This document shows positions 51,441 through 60,482 of a stretch of 64,000 nucleotides of DNA, in pieces. Each line of letters begins with the position of its first letter. Position 1 is the stretch's first letter. Source of the DNA: Accumulibacter sp031732815 (GTDB lineage: Bacteria; Pseudomonadota; Gammaproteobacteria; Burkholderiales; Rhodocyclaceae). Below the pieces are notes generated by a model. That model was not told the origin of the DNA. It saw only the letters and a list, made by a program, of their open reading frames with translations, and searched no databases. The stretch is from the NCBI RefSeq assembly GCF_031732815.1, contig NZ_JAVMKF010000303.1:1-64000 (forward strand), written 5' to 3'. The position numbers and the translations under genes were made by a program.

Positions 51441-52397
51441 ATGAAGGCCAATGACTATCTGAGCAACCGTCTGGTGCTCGACCCTTCGGCAACGGCCGGG
51501 CTACGCAACCGCTTGCGCGAGGACCCGAAGGCCGGTGGACAGCAGGCGGCGCGACAGTTCGAGGGAATGCTGCTGCACATGATGCTCAAGAGCATGCGCG
51601 AGGCGACACCGGCTGACGGCATGACCAACAGCGACGAGAGTCGTTTCTTCACCGCCATCGTCGACCAGCAACTGGCGCTCGACCTTGCCGCGCAGGCGCC
51701 GACTGGCCTGGCTGCGATGCTGGCGCAGCAGATGGCGCGCTCGCCGCGCGTCAACGTGTCGGCCGGTGGTGGCTCGGCCGACGCCGTACAGCAATCGCTG
51801 TTCGCGGCCCAGGCGGCAGCCAACGTAGCGCGCGCTCCGGTAATCAGCGAGGCGCGTCAGCGCTCGGGGCAGGTCGCCGCCGCGGGTGCGACGGCGGGCA
51901 GCGCCGGTGGCGCTGGCGCCTCGTCCGGCCGTGCGCGCGATTTCGTCAACCGCGTCTGGCCACACGCAGTCGAAGCGGCGGCGGCGACCGGTATTCCGGC
52001 CCGTTTCCTGGTCGCTCAGGCAGCCCTCGAATCCGGCTGGGGAAAGAACGAAATCAGGGCTGCCAACGGTTCGCCGAGCTACAACCTGTTTGGCATCAAG
52101 GCCGGGCGGAGCTGGGCGGGCGCGACGACCGAAGTGCAGACGACCGAATTTGTCGATGGCGCACCTCGCTCGACGCGCGCCAAGTTTCGCGCCTACGGGT
52201 CGTACGCCGAAGCCTTTCGCGACTACGCCGAAGTCCTGCGCAGCAGACCGCGCTTCGCCGCGGTGATTGGTCAGCAGGATGGCGTCCAGTTTGCCCGCTC
52301 GCTGCAGCAGGCGGGCTACGCCACCGATCCCCTGTACGCCGACAAGTTGGCGCGCATCATCGGCGGGACCGCCCTGCGCGAAGCTCTGGCTGCCTGA
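51441..52397 (+). CDS. flgJ: Flagellar rod assembly protein / muramidase FlgJ
   Basis: This two-domain, 318-residue protein has an N-terminal rod-capping domain (about 30-105; QFEGMLLHMMLKSMREATPADG) and a C-terminal glucosaminidase domain (about 165-318) that opens the peptidoglycan for the rod. The catalytic Glu lies in AQAALESGWG, and PSYNLFGIKAG and the Tyr-rich end AGYATDPLYADKLARII are present. An Ala/Gly-rich linker joins them. Last gene before the sigma-28 promoter of flgKL. Confidence 0.96.
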   Translation: MKANDYLSNRLVLDPSATAGLRNRLREDPKAGGQQAARQFEGMLLHMMLKSMREATPADGMTNSDESRFFTAIVDQQLALDLAAQAPTGLAAMLAQQMARSPRVNVSAGGGSADAVQQSLFAAQAAANVARAPVISEARQRSGQVAAAGATAGSAGGAGASSGRARDFVNRVWPHAVEAAAATGIPARFLVAQAALESGWGKNEIRAANGSPSYNLFGIKAGRSWAGATTEVQTTEFVDGAPRSTRAKFRAYGSYAEAFRDYAEVLRSRPRFAAVIGQQDGVQFARSLQQAGYATDPLYADKLARIIGGTALREALAA

Positions 52398-52425
52398 ACA
52401 AGAAGTCGCTTCGCGGCGGCTCGCC

Positions 52426-52452
52426 TAAAGTCCCCCTTGCGACTGCCGTTCA
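52426..52452 (+). promoter_or_regulatory. Sigma-28 (FliA) promoter of flgKL
   Basis: TAAAGTCC (52426-52433), 11-base spacer, GCCGTTCA (52445-52452). It keeps TAAAGT and GCCG of the consensus with correct spacing (12 of 16 positions). It is 27 bases before the flgK ATG, consistent with late expression of the junction proteins. Confidence 0.78.
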
Positions 52453-52479
52453 CGGAACTGTCAGAAAGGATTTCACGCC

Positions 52480-54522
52480 ATGGCTTCAGGATTGATCGGT
52501 ACCGGCCTCACCGGCCTGCACGCCGCACAACTCGCACTGCAGACCACCGAGCACAATATTGCCAACGTCAATACGCCGGGTTTCTCGCGCCAGCGGACGC
52601 TGCAGGTGGGCAATCCGGGAGTCCTCTCGGGGTCGGGTTTCATCGGTCAGGGAACACGCGTCGCCACGGTCGAGCGCATGTACGACCAGTTCCTGAGTGA
52701 ACAGGTGAACCGTGCGCAGGCGCGGGCCAGCGAGATGACCAGCTACCACGAGCAGCTGGCGCAGATCGACAACATGCTGGCCGACTCGGCGACCGGTCTG
52801 TCGCCGGTACTGCAGGAGTTCTTCCAGGTCGTGCAGCAGGCTGCGGCCAATCCAGGGCAACTCGCGGTTCGTCAAGCGGCGGTGTCCTCCGCCCAGGGAC
52901 TGGCGGCGCGCTATCGCTCGCTCGGCGAGCAACTGGGGCAGATCGCCAGCGGCGTCAACAAACAGATTACGACCACGGTGGAAGGCGTCAATTCCTACGC
53001 CGAACAGATCGCCGCGCTCAATCAGAGCGTGGTGCTTGCCGAAGCGTCGACCGGGCAGCCTGCCAATGATCTGCGCGATACGCGCGACCAGCTTGTCCTC
53101 AACTTGAACAAACTGATCAAGACCAGCACGACGGTCGCCGCTGATGGAAGCTTGAATGTCTTCGTCGGCAGTGGTCAACAACTGGTCGTCGGTGCCCGCG
53201 CTCTGACGCTGACGATGACGCCCTCGGCGGCCGATCCGAACACACTGGCTGTCGGCCTGCGAACGGCCGCCGGCACGATTCAGGAGATGCCGGAGAAGCT
53301 GCTCTCTGGTGGCAGTCTCGGTGGCCTGTTGTCGTTCCGTCGCGAATCGCTCAGCCCAGCGATCAATGACCTTGGACGCAATGCGGCATCGTTTGCCTTG
53401 ACCTTCAATGCACAAAGCGCGCTCGGTCAGGACTTGCTCGGTCAATCGCAACTGTCCGCCACGCCGAACAGTTTTGCGCCGAATGTATTCAATCTGTTCC
53501 CGCCTGCCGTCACCGCCAGCACGCGAAATCCGGCAGGGAGCCCGCTGGTCAGCGCCAGTTTCGTCGATCCGCCGCCCTTCAAAGGCAATTTCTATACGGA
53601 CTTGGGTAGCAGCGACTACCGTTTGAGTTCAGACGGGACGACCGTTACGCTCACCCGTTTGACCGACAGCAAAGTGTGGACCGGCGCCGATGTCGGCGCC
53701 ATCAACACGCTTCTGGCCGCCGATCCGCAAGGTTTTACGCTGGCGTCGACGGCACCGCTGCTGGCCGGATCAAGTTACCTGGTTCAGCCGGTACGCGACG
53801 CAGCGCGTGGCATCACGGTCAGTCCGGCGGTTGCCGCTGATCCACGCTTGCTGGCGATGGCCGGGCCCTTGCGTACTTCGTCGGGAGCGAGCAACACCGG
53901 TAGCGGGGCGATCTCGGCGGCGACGGCCGGCTCCGGGTTCGCAGCCGCGGCAGCGGCCCTGCCGATTGCGCTCACCTTTCAGGCCGGCGGCCTGCAGAAC
54001 TTCCCGGTTGGCGCACGTGTTTCGATCGATGGCGGGGCGCCGGTGCTCATTGCCGCAGCGACTGACAGTGTACCCTATACCAGCGGCGCAAATATCACGC
54101 TGGTCGGTTCGGTCGCCAGCACGCCGCCGGCTGGCTTCAGCTTCACGATCTCGGGTGTGCCGAACAATGGTGACACGTTCACCATAAGCCGTAACACCGG
54201 AGCGACAGCCGATGGCCGCAACGCGCTGGCGCTGGGGCAACTGCAGACGCAGGACACGATGTCGGGCAAAACTGACTCTTTCCTCGATTCGTATGCCCAA
54301 CTGGTCAGCTCGGCCGGCAGCCGGACGCGTCAGATGGAGGTCAGGGCAGAGGCGCAGCAAGCGATGCTCGAACAGGCGGAGAACAGTCGCGAGTCGTTTT
54401 CCGGGGTCAATCTTGACGAGGAAGCGGCCAACCTGATCCGCTACCAGCAGGCCTATCAGGCGGCCGCGAAGACTTTGCAGGTGGCGAGCAGCCTGTTCGA
54501 CACGATACTCGACCTACTCTAG
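52480..54522 (+). CDS. flgK: Hook-filament junction protein FlgK (HAP1)
   Basis: This 680-residue axial protein has N-terminal GTGLTGLHAAQLALQTTEHNIANVNTPGFSRQR and C-terminal FSGVNLDEEAANLIRYQQAYQAAAKTLQVASSLFDTILDLL, the standard FlgK ends. It is longer than E. coli FlgK (547), the extra length lying in the exposed middle domains. It sits between hook and filament and uses FlgN as chaperone. Confidence 0.96.
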   Translation: MASGLIGTGLTGLHAAQLALQTTEHNIANVNTPGFSRQRTLQVGNPGVLSGSGFIGQGTRVATVERMYDQFLSEQVNRAQARASEMTSYHEQLAQIDNMLADSATGLSPVLQEFFQVVQQAAANPGQLAVRQAAVSSAQGLAARYRSLGEQLGQIASGVNKQITTTVEGVNSYAEQIAALNQSVVLAEASTGQPANDLRDTRDQLVLNLNKLIKTSTTVAADGSLNVFVGSGQQLVVGARALTLTMTPSAADPNTLAVGLRTAAGTIQEMPEKLLSGGSLGGLLSFRRESLSPAINDLGRNAASFALTFNAQSALGQDLLGQSQLSATPNSFAPNVFNLFPPAVTASTRNPAGSPLVSASFVDPPPFKGNFYTDLGSSDYRLSSDGTTVTLTRLTDSKVWTGADVGAINTLLAADPQGFTLASTAPLLAGSSYLVQPVRDAARGITVSPAVAADPRLLAMAGPLRTSSGASNTGSGAISAATAGSGFAAAAAALPIALTFQAGGLQNFPVGARVSIDGGAPVLIAAATDSVPYTSGANITLVGSVASTPPAGFSFTISGVPNNGDTFTISRNTGATADGRNALALGQLQTQDTMSGKTDSFLDSYAQLVSSAGSRTRQMEVRAEAQQAMLEQAENSRESFSGVNLDEEAANLIRYQQAYQAAAKTLQVASSLFDTILDLL

Positions 54523-54533
54523 GAAGCGCTCCG

Positions 54534-55883
54534 ATGCGCATCAGCACGAATCAGATCTACGGCGGCGCGGCACGCAGTATCGAGCGCAATCAAAGTCAGC
54601 TCGTCAGGCTGCAGAACCAGCTCTCGACCAATCGTCGGTTGCTCAGCCCGGCTGACGATCCGATCGCTGCGGCGCGTGCACTGACCGTCAGACAGAACCG
54701 CGAGGTTTCGGCGCAATATGGGGAGAACCAGCAGGAGGCGAGCGCACGCCTCGGACTCGTCGATGTGCAACTGACCGCGGTCGGCGACCTGCTGCAAAGC
54801 GTTCGCAGCCGCGTCGTCCAGGCTGGCAACACGATCCTGGCCGACAGCGATCGACAAGCAATGGCTGCCGAACTGGCGACGCGCTTCGACGAGCTGCTGG
54901 GTATTGCCAACAGCCGTAACGCAGATGGCGAGTACCTGTTCTCGGGCCACCAGGGGGCAACCGTACCCTTTGCCCGCAGCGCGGCGAGTTCGACCACGGC
55001 CGCCGCCACCTACTATGGTGACGACGGCCTGCGCTCGCTGCAGGTCGGACCATCGCAGCAGATGGCGACCAATGTTGCCGGCAGCGAGCTCTTCATGAAC
55101 ATCAGCGACGGCAACGGCAGTTTCTCGACCTCCGCCTTGGGCAACGGTAGCGGTAGTCTGCCGAATCAGGGCACGGGTCAGATCGATCCCGGATCAGTAC
55201 TCGATCCGCAGAAATGGCGGGATGCCCTGGCCGGCGGCTTTCCCTGGCAAGGCGCGAGCAATCGTCAACTGCAGATTCAGTTCTCGTTGGCCGGCGGTAC
55301 GCTCAGCTACCAGCTGTTCGACGCTTCCACTCCGCCTCCGCCGGCAGCGCCGCTCACACCGGTAGCGGTGAGCACCGTCCTCCCCTTTACCCCGGGACAG
55401 GCGATTCCCTTGGTGACGACGACGCAACCCCCGGCCACGCCGGTCAGCACTGACTTCGGCGCTCAGGTGGTGGTCAAGGGGACGCCGGCGGCGGGAGATA
55501 CCTTTGCTATCGAACCCAGTACGAACAAGAGCATGTTTCAGACGGTGCAGGAACTGGTCGACCTGTTGCGTACGCCGTTGGGTTCGAGTACCGCCCGCTC
55601 GGATTTCATCGGGAAGCTGCAACAGCACTTGGTCAATGTCGACCAGGCGCTAGCCAACGTGAGCCGCGTGCAGTCCACCGTGGGTACTCGCCTGCAGCAA
55701 CTCGATTCTCTGCTCAGCGCGACCACGGCCATCGACATACAGTACCAGGCGACGCTCTCCGCACTCGAGGATGTCGACTACGCGCAGGCGATCTCGGACT
55801 TCATGCGCCAGCAGGCAACCCTCGAAGCGGCAAAGAAGTCCTTTACTGCAATCAGTGACTTGAGTCTTTTCAACTACCTCTGA
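54534..55883 (+). CDS. flgL: Hook-filament junction protein FlgL (HAP3)
   Basis: This 449-residue flagellin-like protein starts MRISTNQIYGGAARSIERNQSQLVRLQNQLSTNRR and ends with EDVDYAQAISDFMRQQATLEAAKKSFTAISDLSLFNYL. It is longer than enteric FlgL (317) through an enlarged middle region with Pro-rich loops. It follows flgK by 11 bases; a lipoprotein gene follows almost directly. Confidence 0.95.
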   Translation: MRISTNQIYGGAARSIERNQSQLVRLQNQLSTNRRLLSPADDPIAAARALTVRQNREVSAQYGENQQEASARLGLVDVQLTAVGDLLQSVRSRVVQAGNTILADSDRQAMAAELATRFDELLGIANSRNADGEYLFSGHQGATVPFARSAASSTTAAATYYGDDGLRSLQVGPSQQMATNVAGSELFMNISDGNGSFSTSALGNGSGSLPNQGTGQIDPGSVLDPQKWRDALAGGFPWQGASNRQLQIQFSLAGGTLSYQLFDASTPPPPAAPLTPVAVSTVLPFTPGQAIPLVTTTQPPATPVSTDFGAQVVVKGTPAAGDTFAIEPSTNKSMFQTVQELVDLLRTPLGSSTARSDFIGKLQQHLVNVDQALANVSRVQSTVGTRLQQLDSLLSATTAIDIQYQATLSALEDVDYAQAISDFMRQQATLEAAKKSFTAISDLSLFNYL

Positions 55884-55895
55884 TCGGTGGATCGC

Positions 55896-56444
55896 ATGGT
55901 GCGCAGCTTGCTCCTCGTTGCCGTGTCGCTCGTGTCGGCGGCCTGCGCGAGCTCGCCGGAGGGTGGGGTAGCCGGCTCCGATTCACCACCAGCAGAGACC
56001 TCGTACTCGCAGTCGCCGAATCCAACGGTCAGGCCGAGCGCTGCCGAAGGCATCGCCCTGGCTGCCGCAGCGACCTATGCGCTACGTCATTACAGCGGCT
56101 CGGGCGTCGCTTTGGGCAACGCCGCGGCGGCGGCGATCGCTGCGTACTTCGTTTTTGACCCGCTCGCCGCCAATTGGACGATCGAGGAACGGATGCTGGA
56201 CAGCTCAACCTTCCTGCTCTCGATGCGCGCCAAGAGTTTTCGCACGGGGGGTGATGGCGAATCGGGGCTGATCCTTCGTCGGCGCGCCAGCCAGTTGCAA
56301 CGCGAGCGCGGCTCCTGCGCCTTCCGGATTGGCGACTACAGCGAAGGAATAGAATCCAGCACGCCCTTTACGCACCGCTACGCCGAGGGCGTCATACACC
56401 TGTTGAACAAGCCGCCATGCAATGCGGCAAAGCTCGGCGGATGA
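55896..56444 (+). CDS. Uncharacterised lipoprotein downstream of flgL
   Basis: I do not recognise this family. From ATG 55896 the 182-residue protein has a lipoprotein signal (LLLVAVSLVSAAC, lipid-bearing Cys17), a Ser/Pro-rich linker, a short Ala-rich hydrophobic segment (about 50-85), and a soluble end containing NWTIEERMLDSSTFLLSMRAKSF and three later Cys/Tyr-rich stretches. GTG 55887, only 3 bases after the flgL stop, is an alternative start. The tight link to flgL suggests co-transcription with late flagellar genes; function unknown. Confidence 0.75.
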   Translation: MVRSLLLVAVSLVSAACASSPEGGVAGSDSPPAETSYSQSPNPTVRPSAAEGIALAAAATYALRHYSGSGVALGNAAAAAIAAYFVFDPLAANWTIEERMLDSSTFLLSMRAKSFRTGGDGESGLILRRRASQLQRERGSCAFRIGDYSEGIESSTPFTHRYAEGVIHLLNKPPCNAAKLGG

Positions 56445-56446
56445 CG

Positions 56447-56468
56447 GCTCGCGGGTGAGCCCGTGAGC
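56447..56468. terminator. Stem-loop after the lipoprotein gene
   Basis: GCTCGCGGG (56447-56455) pairs with CCCGTGAGC (56460-56468) with one G-U and a 4-base loop, starting 3 bases after the stop codon. No T-run follows. It may mark the 3' end of the flgKL-lipoprotein transcript. Confidence 0.45.
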
Positions 56469-56684
56469 AACACGCGATCGGGCGAATGGCTGGCTGACTG
56501 CGCATTCTCCCGGCGTACGTGTGTTCACCCGGCGAGAGTCGCTTGTCTGCCTGTGCCCAGGTTGCTGTCACCCCGGTCCAACCTCTGTCGCGCCGACTCC
56601 TCGCGTTGGCTAATGTCAACCGCGGACGAGGGAGAACGTTAGACGCAGCATGGGCGCCACGCCACATCGACAGGAGAAGACAGA

Positions 56685-56969
56685 ATGGGAAGTCTGAGCA
56701 CCGAGTCTTTTGACCAGTTTCTGGACTCACTCAAGGAAGCGGGTGTTGAGATCAGCAACGAAACCGAGTTGCGCGAGCGCTTGGCGGAGGCACAACGTTG
56801 GCGCTTTGCTTTCGCGACCTTGGCGACGAACGGTCGGCCATTGGGGATTCGCTTCCAGGACAAGCGTAGCGGTGCGAATGAAGCGGACATTCAGCAGGCA
56901 CTGGCACGCTTTCAGTTCCCGGAAAGCCTGCAGACGGCGTTTGCTGCCAGTCTGAGATCCGAGCACTAG
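56685..56969 (+). CDS. Small uncharacterised protein (94 aa)
   Basis: I do not recognise this family. The 94-residue protein is soluble and mixed alpha/beta by composition (SFDQFLDSLKEAGVEISNE, LREALAEAQ-like helix, ANEADIQQALARFQFPESLQ). AGGAG at 56670-56674 gives a good ribosome-binding site for ATG 56685, supporting a real gene. It lies 240 bases after the lipoprotein gene. Its function and any link to motility are unknown. Confidence 0.65.
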   Translation: MGSLSTESFDQFLDSLKEAGVEISNETELRERLAEAQRWRFAFATLATNGRPLGIRFQDKRSGANEADIQQALARFQFPESLQTAFAASLRSEH

Positions 56970-57078
56970 GTTTCGTCGTCGTTGCGGGCGGCGGTCAGGA
57001 TGACCAGACGGGTGATCGTCGGCGCCTCGCGGCGGGGACTTGTTGAACTGGGGTGGCTAGGTGAGTCATAATGTGGGT

Positions 57079-57471
57079 ATGAATGACTCTTCTCCAGTGG
57101 ATCCGCGTCGCCGGCTCCGTGAACTTCTCACCATCCCGGAGCGCGACCGCACGGACGAGCAATGGGATGAAATCATTGACCTCGAGATCACTTTAGCGCC
57201 GGGCAATCGCGATACCGAGCGCTATCCTGAGAGGCCCGGTGAGCGGCAATCGGATAAGCGTTCGGGCGTTCCCGCACCGGGGCCGAGGCGGCCGGAGCTA
57301 CGTAACAAGGTTCCCCGGCCGAATGTGCCGCGGCAGGAGACGCGGCCCCCGGTCGGACGACCGGAAGGGGCGCACGATGTCCCGCCGGATGGCAGGCCGC
57401 CCGATCCGCGCATGCCGAAACGCCACGGCCGACGGCCGCGCCGAGGGCCAGAGACCCCCGGCGAGGGTTGA
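57079..57471 (+). CDS. Hypothetical protein with Pro/Arg-rich tail
   Basis: From ATG 57079 the protein is 130 residues; a GTG at 57061 would add six. The first 45 residues look conserved and folded (DPRRRLRELLTIPERDRTDEQWDEIIDLEI). The rest is a Pro/Arg/Gly-rich disordered tail ending in a basic cluster. No family is recognised. No strong ribosome-binding site is visible. It could bind nucleic acid through the basic tail, which is only inference. Confidence 0.6.
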   Translation: MNDSSPVDPRRRLRELLTIPERDRTDEQWDEIIDLEITLAPGNRDTERYPERPGERQSDKRSGVPAPGPRRPELRNKVPRPNVPRQETRPPVGRPEGAHDVPPDGRPPDPRMPKRHGRRPRRGPETPGEG

Positions 57472-57613
57472 GTCGCAAGGTGTCCGGCGTCGGGCCATGC
57501 CGGTTGCCGATGAGGCACGCCGGGAACCTGGCTTCCAGCGCCAAGCGGGCGGCCTTGCAACAGGCTGAGTTGCCCGCTTCGGGCTGCCCCGTCGGCCGGA
57601 TCATCGCTTCAGT

Positions 57614-58333
57614 TCACGGTCCTGTCTGAGCGCGCAGCCACAGGCACTTGCCCTTGCTGGCTTCCTGTATTGCGGCAAGAATGCTTTCGTGCTCGGCAAC
57701 TTCAACTGCGTCAGCGCGCCGAACGCGCTGCTCTCCGCGCGCGCTCGGCCCTGGGGCGTGCGCGCTGATCTGGGTCCGTCGGGCGGCAGCGTCATCGAGG
57801 TCGATGATCAAACTCTCCTGGCCACGCGTCATGGCGAGGTAGACTGCGGCCAGGATTTCCGCGTCGAGCAGGGCGCCGTGCAAGGTGCGTTTCGAGTTGT
57901 CGATGCCGTAACGCTCGCACAGCGCATTCAGGTTGTTCTTCTTTCCGGGATGCAGTTCCTTGGCCATGCGCAAGGTGTCGCAGATGCCGTGGCAGACGGT
58001 GTCCAGCGGCGCCATGTCGAGGCGTGCGAGCTCGGCATTGAGGAAGCCAATGTCGAACGGCGCATTGTGGATGATCAGTTCTGCGCCACGGACGAAATCG
58101 AGAAACTCAAGCGCGATCTCGCTGAAACGGGGTTTGTCGAGCAGAAACTCGCCATCAATACCATGTACCGACAAGGCGCCAGCGTCGATCGCACGCTCCG
58201 GATTCAGGTAGCGGTGGAAGCGACTGCCCGTAAGCCGGCGGTTGAGCATTTCGACACCGGCGATCTCGATGATCCGGTGTCCGAGCTTGTACTCGAGACC
58301 GGTCGTCTCGGTGTCGAGAAAAACCTGGCGCAT
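57614..58333 (-). CDS. dnaQ: DNA polymerase III epsilon subunit (3'-5' exonuclease)
   Basis: This 239-residue proofreading subunit has ExoI FLDTETTG (Asp7, Glu9), ExoII HNAPFDIGFLNAEL and ExoIII HGALLDAEILAAVYLAM. The C-terminal tail that binds the alpha subunit is present. It lies 144 bases downstream of rnhA on the same strand; rnhA-dnaQ linkage is common in proteobacteria. Confidence 0.96.
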   Translation of the reverse strand: MRQVFLDTETTGLEYKLGHRIIEIAGVEMLNRRLTGSRFHRYLNPERAIDAGALSVHGIDGEFLLDKPRFSEIALEFLDFVRGAELIIHNAPFDIGFLNAELARLDMAPLDTVCHGICDTLRMAKELHPGKKNNLNALCERYGIDNSKRTLHGALLDAEILAAVYLAMTRGQESLIIDLDDAAARRTQISAHAPGPSARGEQRVRRADAVEVAEHESILAAIQEASKGKCLWLRAQTGP

Positions 58334-58477
58334 TAGACTATTCCTCCATAGGGTTGAGCCTGTTGGGTAGTTGCCAGCTGGCCGCCAGAGGATCTTACTG
58401 CGTCACCCTCGGCTGGATCCAGCCAGCCGCTCGTGGTCGAGCGAGGGAACGGCCAGCGGCCCCCCGACGGCTGGCGC

Positions 58478-58972
58478 TCAGCGCCGACCGGGCTCGTCAG
58501 ATCGCGCGTTGCGCGCTGCGCGGAGACCGTTCTGCAATCGATCCATGGCTTCGTTGGCCAGGCGGTCGGCACGTTCGTTGCCGATGTCACCAGCATGTCC
58601 TTTCACCCATATCCACCTTACCTTGTGCTCACTACACAGTTTGTCCAGACGCTGCCAGAGGTCTGCGTTCTTTACTGGGTTCTTCTCAGCGGTCAGCCAT
58701 CCGTTGCGCTTCCAATTACCTATCCAATCGCTGATGCCCTTTTGCACATACTGCGAATCGGTATGCAGATCGACCGTACATGATCGGGTGAGCGCCTGAA
58801 GTGCGCAGATGGCGGCGGTAAGCTCCATCCGGTTGTTCGTCGTATTCGCTTCGCTGCCACACAGTTCCTTCTCTTGTCCGTTTGCCATCAGGAGGACGCC
58901 CCAGCCGCCCGGGCCGGGGTTGCCGCGGCAGCCACCGTCGGCGTAAATCCTGACCAGCACCTCACTGTTCAT
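58478..58972 (-). CDS. rnhA: Ribonuclease HI
   Basis: This enzyme degrades the RNA strand of RNA-DNA hybrids. The 164-residue protein carries the four catalytic acids: Asp12 (YADGGCRGNPGPGGWG), Glu50 (NNRMELTA), Asp72 (HTDSQYV) and Asp136 (NERADRLAN), plus His126 in VKGHAGD. Its start overlaps the methyltransferase stop by 11 bases. Confidence 0.97.
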   Translation of the reverse strand: MNSEVLVRIYADGGCRGNPGPGGWGVLLMANGQEKELCGSEANTTNNRMELTAAICALQALTRSCTVDLHTDSQYVQKGISDWIGNWKRNGWLTAEKNPVKNADLWQRLDKLCSEHKVRWIWVKGHAGDIGNERADRLANEAMDRLQNGLRAARNARSDEPGRR

Positions 58973-59687
58973 GCAGTTCGCCCTCCTTCTGACTGACGAT
59001 GGAGAGCCCTTTGCGCGCCGCTCGTGCGCGCTTCCAGCCGGGAAGGATCAGGCGCATGCCATGCACGCGTTTGACGGCGCAGACAAGGTAGACGCCGCCC
59101 GCAAAGGCCCACCAGCGACAACCCAGAGTCTCCATCAACTGCCAGCGTCGCAACCAGCGTTCGCGCTCGAAAGGCGGCGCATAGCAACCGAAGGCCGCTC
59201 GGTCGACCTCGAAGCCAAGCAACTGCAGCCAGTCCTTCAGGCGCAGGACGGACAGGTAGGCTCCATTCCAGGGGAACTGCGCGGAACGCCCGGCGAGTCG
59301 TCGACGCAGGCCCCAGATCGAGAGCGGATTGAAGCCGCTGATCACCAACATGCCTTCTGGAATCAGCACACGCTCGACTTCGCGTAGTATCTGGTGTGGG
59401 TCATCGTGAAACTCGACGACGTGTGGCATGACGATGAGATCAATGCTATGGGCGGCGAAAGGTATTTGTCGCAGGTCGCAGCGGACATCGGCATCGCCTG
59501 TCTCATCGACCGTCTGGCGTAGTGGGATACGGTTCTGCGCCAACAGGTTGCACTGCGGCAAACCGAGCTGCAAGGCGTTGTAGCCGAAAACGTCGGCCAC
59601 CGCGCTGCTTATCATGTCCTGCTCCCAGGCCATGACGTAACGCCCTTGTGGGCTCTGCAGCCAGGCTTCCAGGCCGGGATTTGACAT
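58962..59687 (-). CDS. Class I SAM-dependent methyltransferase-like protein
   Basis: This protein is 241 residues from ATG 59687 (MSNPGLEAWLQSPQGRYVMAWEQ). The Methyltransf_11-like core shows ADVRCDLRQIPFAAHSIDLIVMPHVVEFHDDPHQILREV and VLIPEGMLVISGFNPLSIWG. The usual GxGxG of motif I is not visible, as in other betaproteobacterial members next to rnhA and gloB. Substrate unknown. The frame is open further upstream, but that part would overlap the divergent gloB. Confidence 0.85.
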   Translation of the reverse strand: MSNPGLEAWLQSPQGRYVMAWEQDMISSAVADVFGYNALQLGLPQCNLLAQNRIPLRQTVDETGDADVRCDLRQIPFAAHSIDLIVMPHVVEFHDDPHQILREVERVLIPEGMLVISGFNPLSIWGLRRRLAGRSAQFPWNGAYLSVLRLKDWLQLLGFEVDRAAFGCYAPPFERERWLRRWQLMETLGCRWWAFAGGVYLVCAVKRVHGMRLILPGWKRARAARKGLSIVSQKEGELHEQ

Positions 59688-59714
59688 TCTCAGTGGTTCT
59701 TCCACAATGGGCAC

Positions 59715-60476
59715 ATGTTCGACATCATTCAGATTCCGGCGTTCAAGGATAACTACATCTGGCTCCTGCGCAAGGGTCGGCAGGCCGTCGTTGTGGACCC
59801 GGGTGATGCACAGCCGGTTCTTGAAGCGCTCGCGCGCGAGTCTCTGCAACTCACTGACATTCTCATTACCCATCATCACGCCGATCACCAGGGCGGCGTC
59901 GGCGGGCTGCTGGCGCGCTACCGGGCCGAAGTCCACGGCCCGTCAAGCGAAACGATTACCGGCTTGACGCAGCCGTTGCAGGGTGGGGAGACGGTCCAGC
60001 TCGCTTCGCTTGGTATCTCATTCGAAGTGTTGGCGCTACCTGGGCACACCCGCGGACACTTGGCGTATTATGGCGCAGGCTGCCTTTTTTGTGGCGATAC
60101 CCTCTTTGGCGGGGGGTGCGGCCGTGTTTTCGAAGGTACGGCCGAGCAGATGTTTGCTTCGCTGACTCGCCTGGCGGCGCTGCCGGACGAAACGGCGGTT
60201 TACTGCGCGCACGAGTATACCGAGGCCAACCTGCGCTTTGCGCTCGCCGTCGAACCGGGGAATGATCGTCTGCGCAGGCGGGTTGATGAGGTCGGGCTGG
60301 CGCGCGCCAAGGCGTCCTCGACGATCCCATCGACGATTGGCCTGGAGAAGGAGAGCAATCCCTTCTTGCGGTGTCATGTGCCGGAAGTCATTGTTGCCGC
60401 TCGTCGTCGCGTTGTCGGGGTGACCGACGGGCCGGCCGTGTTTGCTGCGCTGCGTAACTGGAAGAACGTTTTCTGA
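59715..60476 (+). CDS. gloB: Hydroxyacylglutathione hydrolase (glyoxalase II)
   Basis: This hydrolyses S-lactoylglutathione in methylglyoxal detoxification. The 253-residue metallo-beta-lactamase-fold protein has the zinc motif THHHADH (52-58), LPGHTRGHLAYY, LFCGDTLFGGGCGR and the C-terminal family domain with HEYTEANLRFA and KESNPFLRC. It is divergent from the methyltransferase gene, 27 bases apart. Confidence 0.96.
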   Translation: MFDIIQIPAFKDNYIWLLRKGRQAVVVDPGDAQPVLEALARESLQLTDILITHHHADHQGGVGGLLARYRAEVHGPSSETITGLTQPLQGGETVQLASLGISFEVLALPGHTRGHLAYYGAGCLFCGDTLFGGGCGRVFEGTAEQMFASLTRLAALPDETAVYCAHEYTEANLRFALAVEPGNDRLRRRVDEVGLARAKASSTIPSTIGLEKESNPFLRCHVPEVIVAARRRVVGVTDGPAVFAALRNWKNVF

Positions 60477-60482
60477 GCCGCG

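Noticed and set aside
50317..51492. 391-codon minus-strand frame across flgI
   Set aside because: Antisense to a fully conserved P-ring protein.
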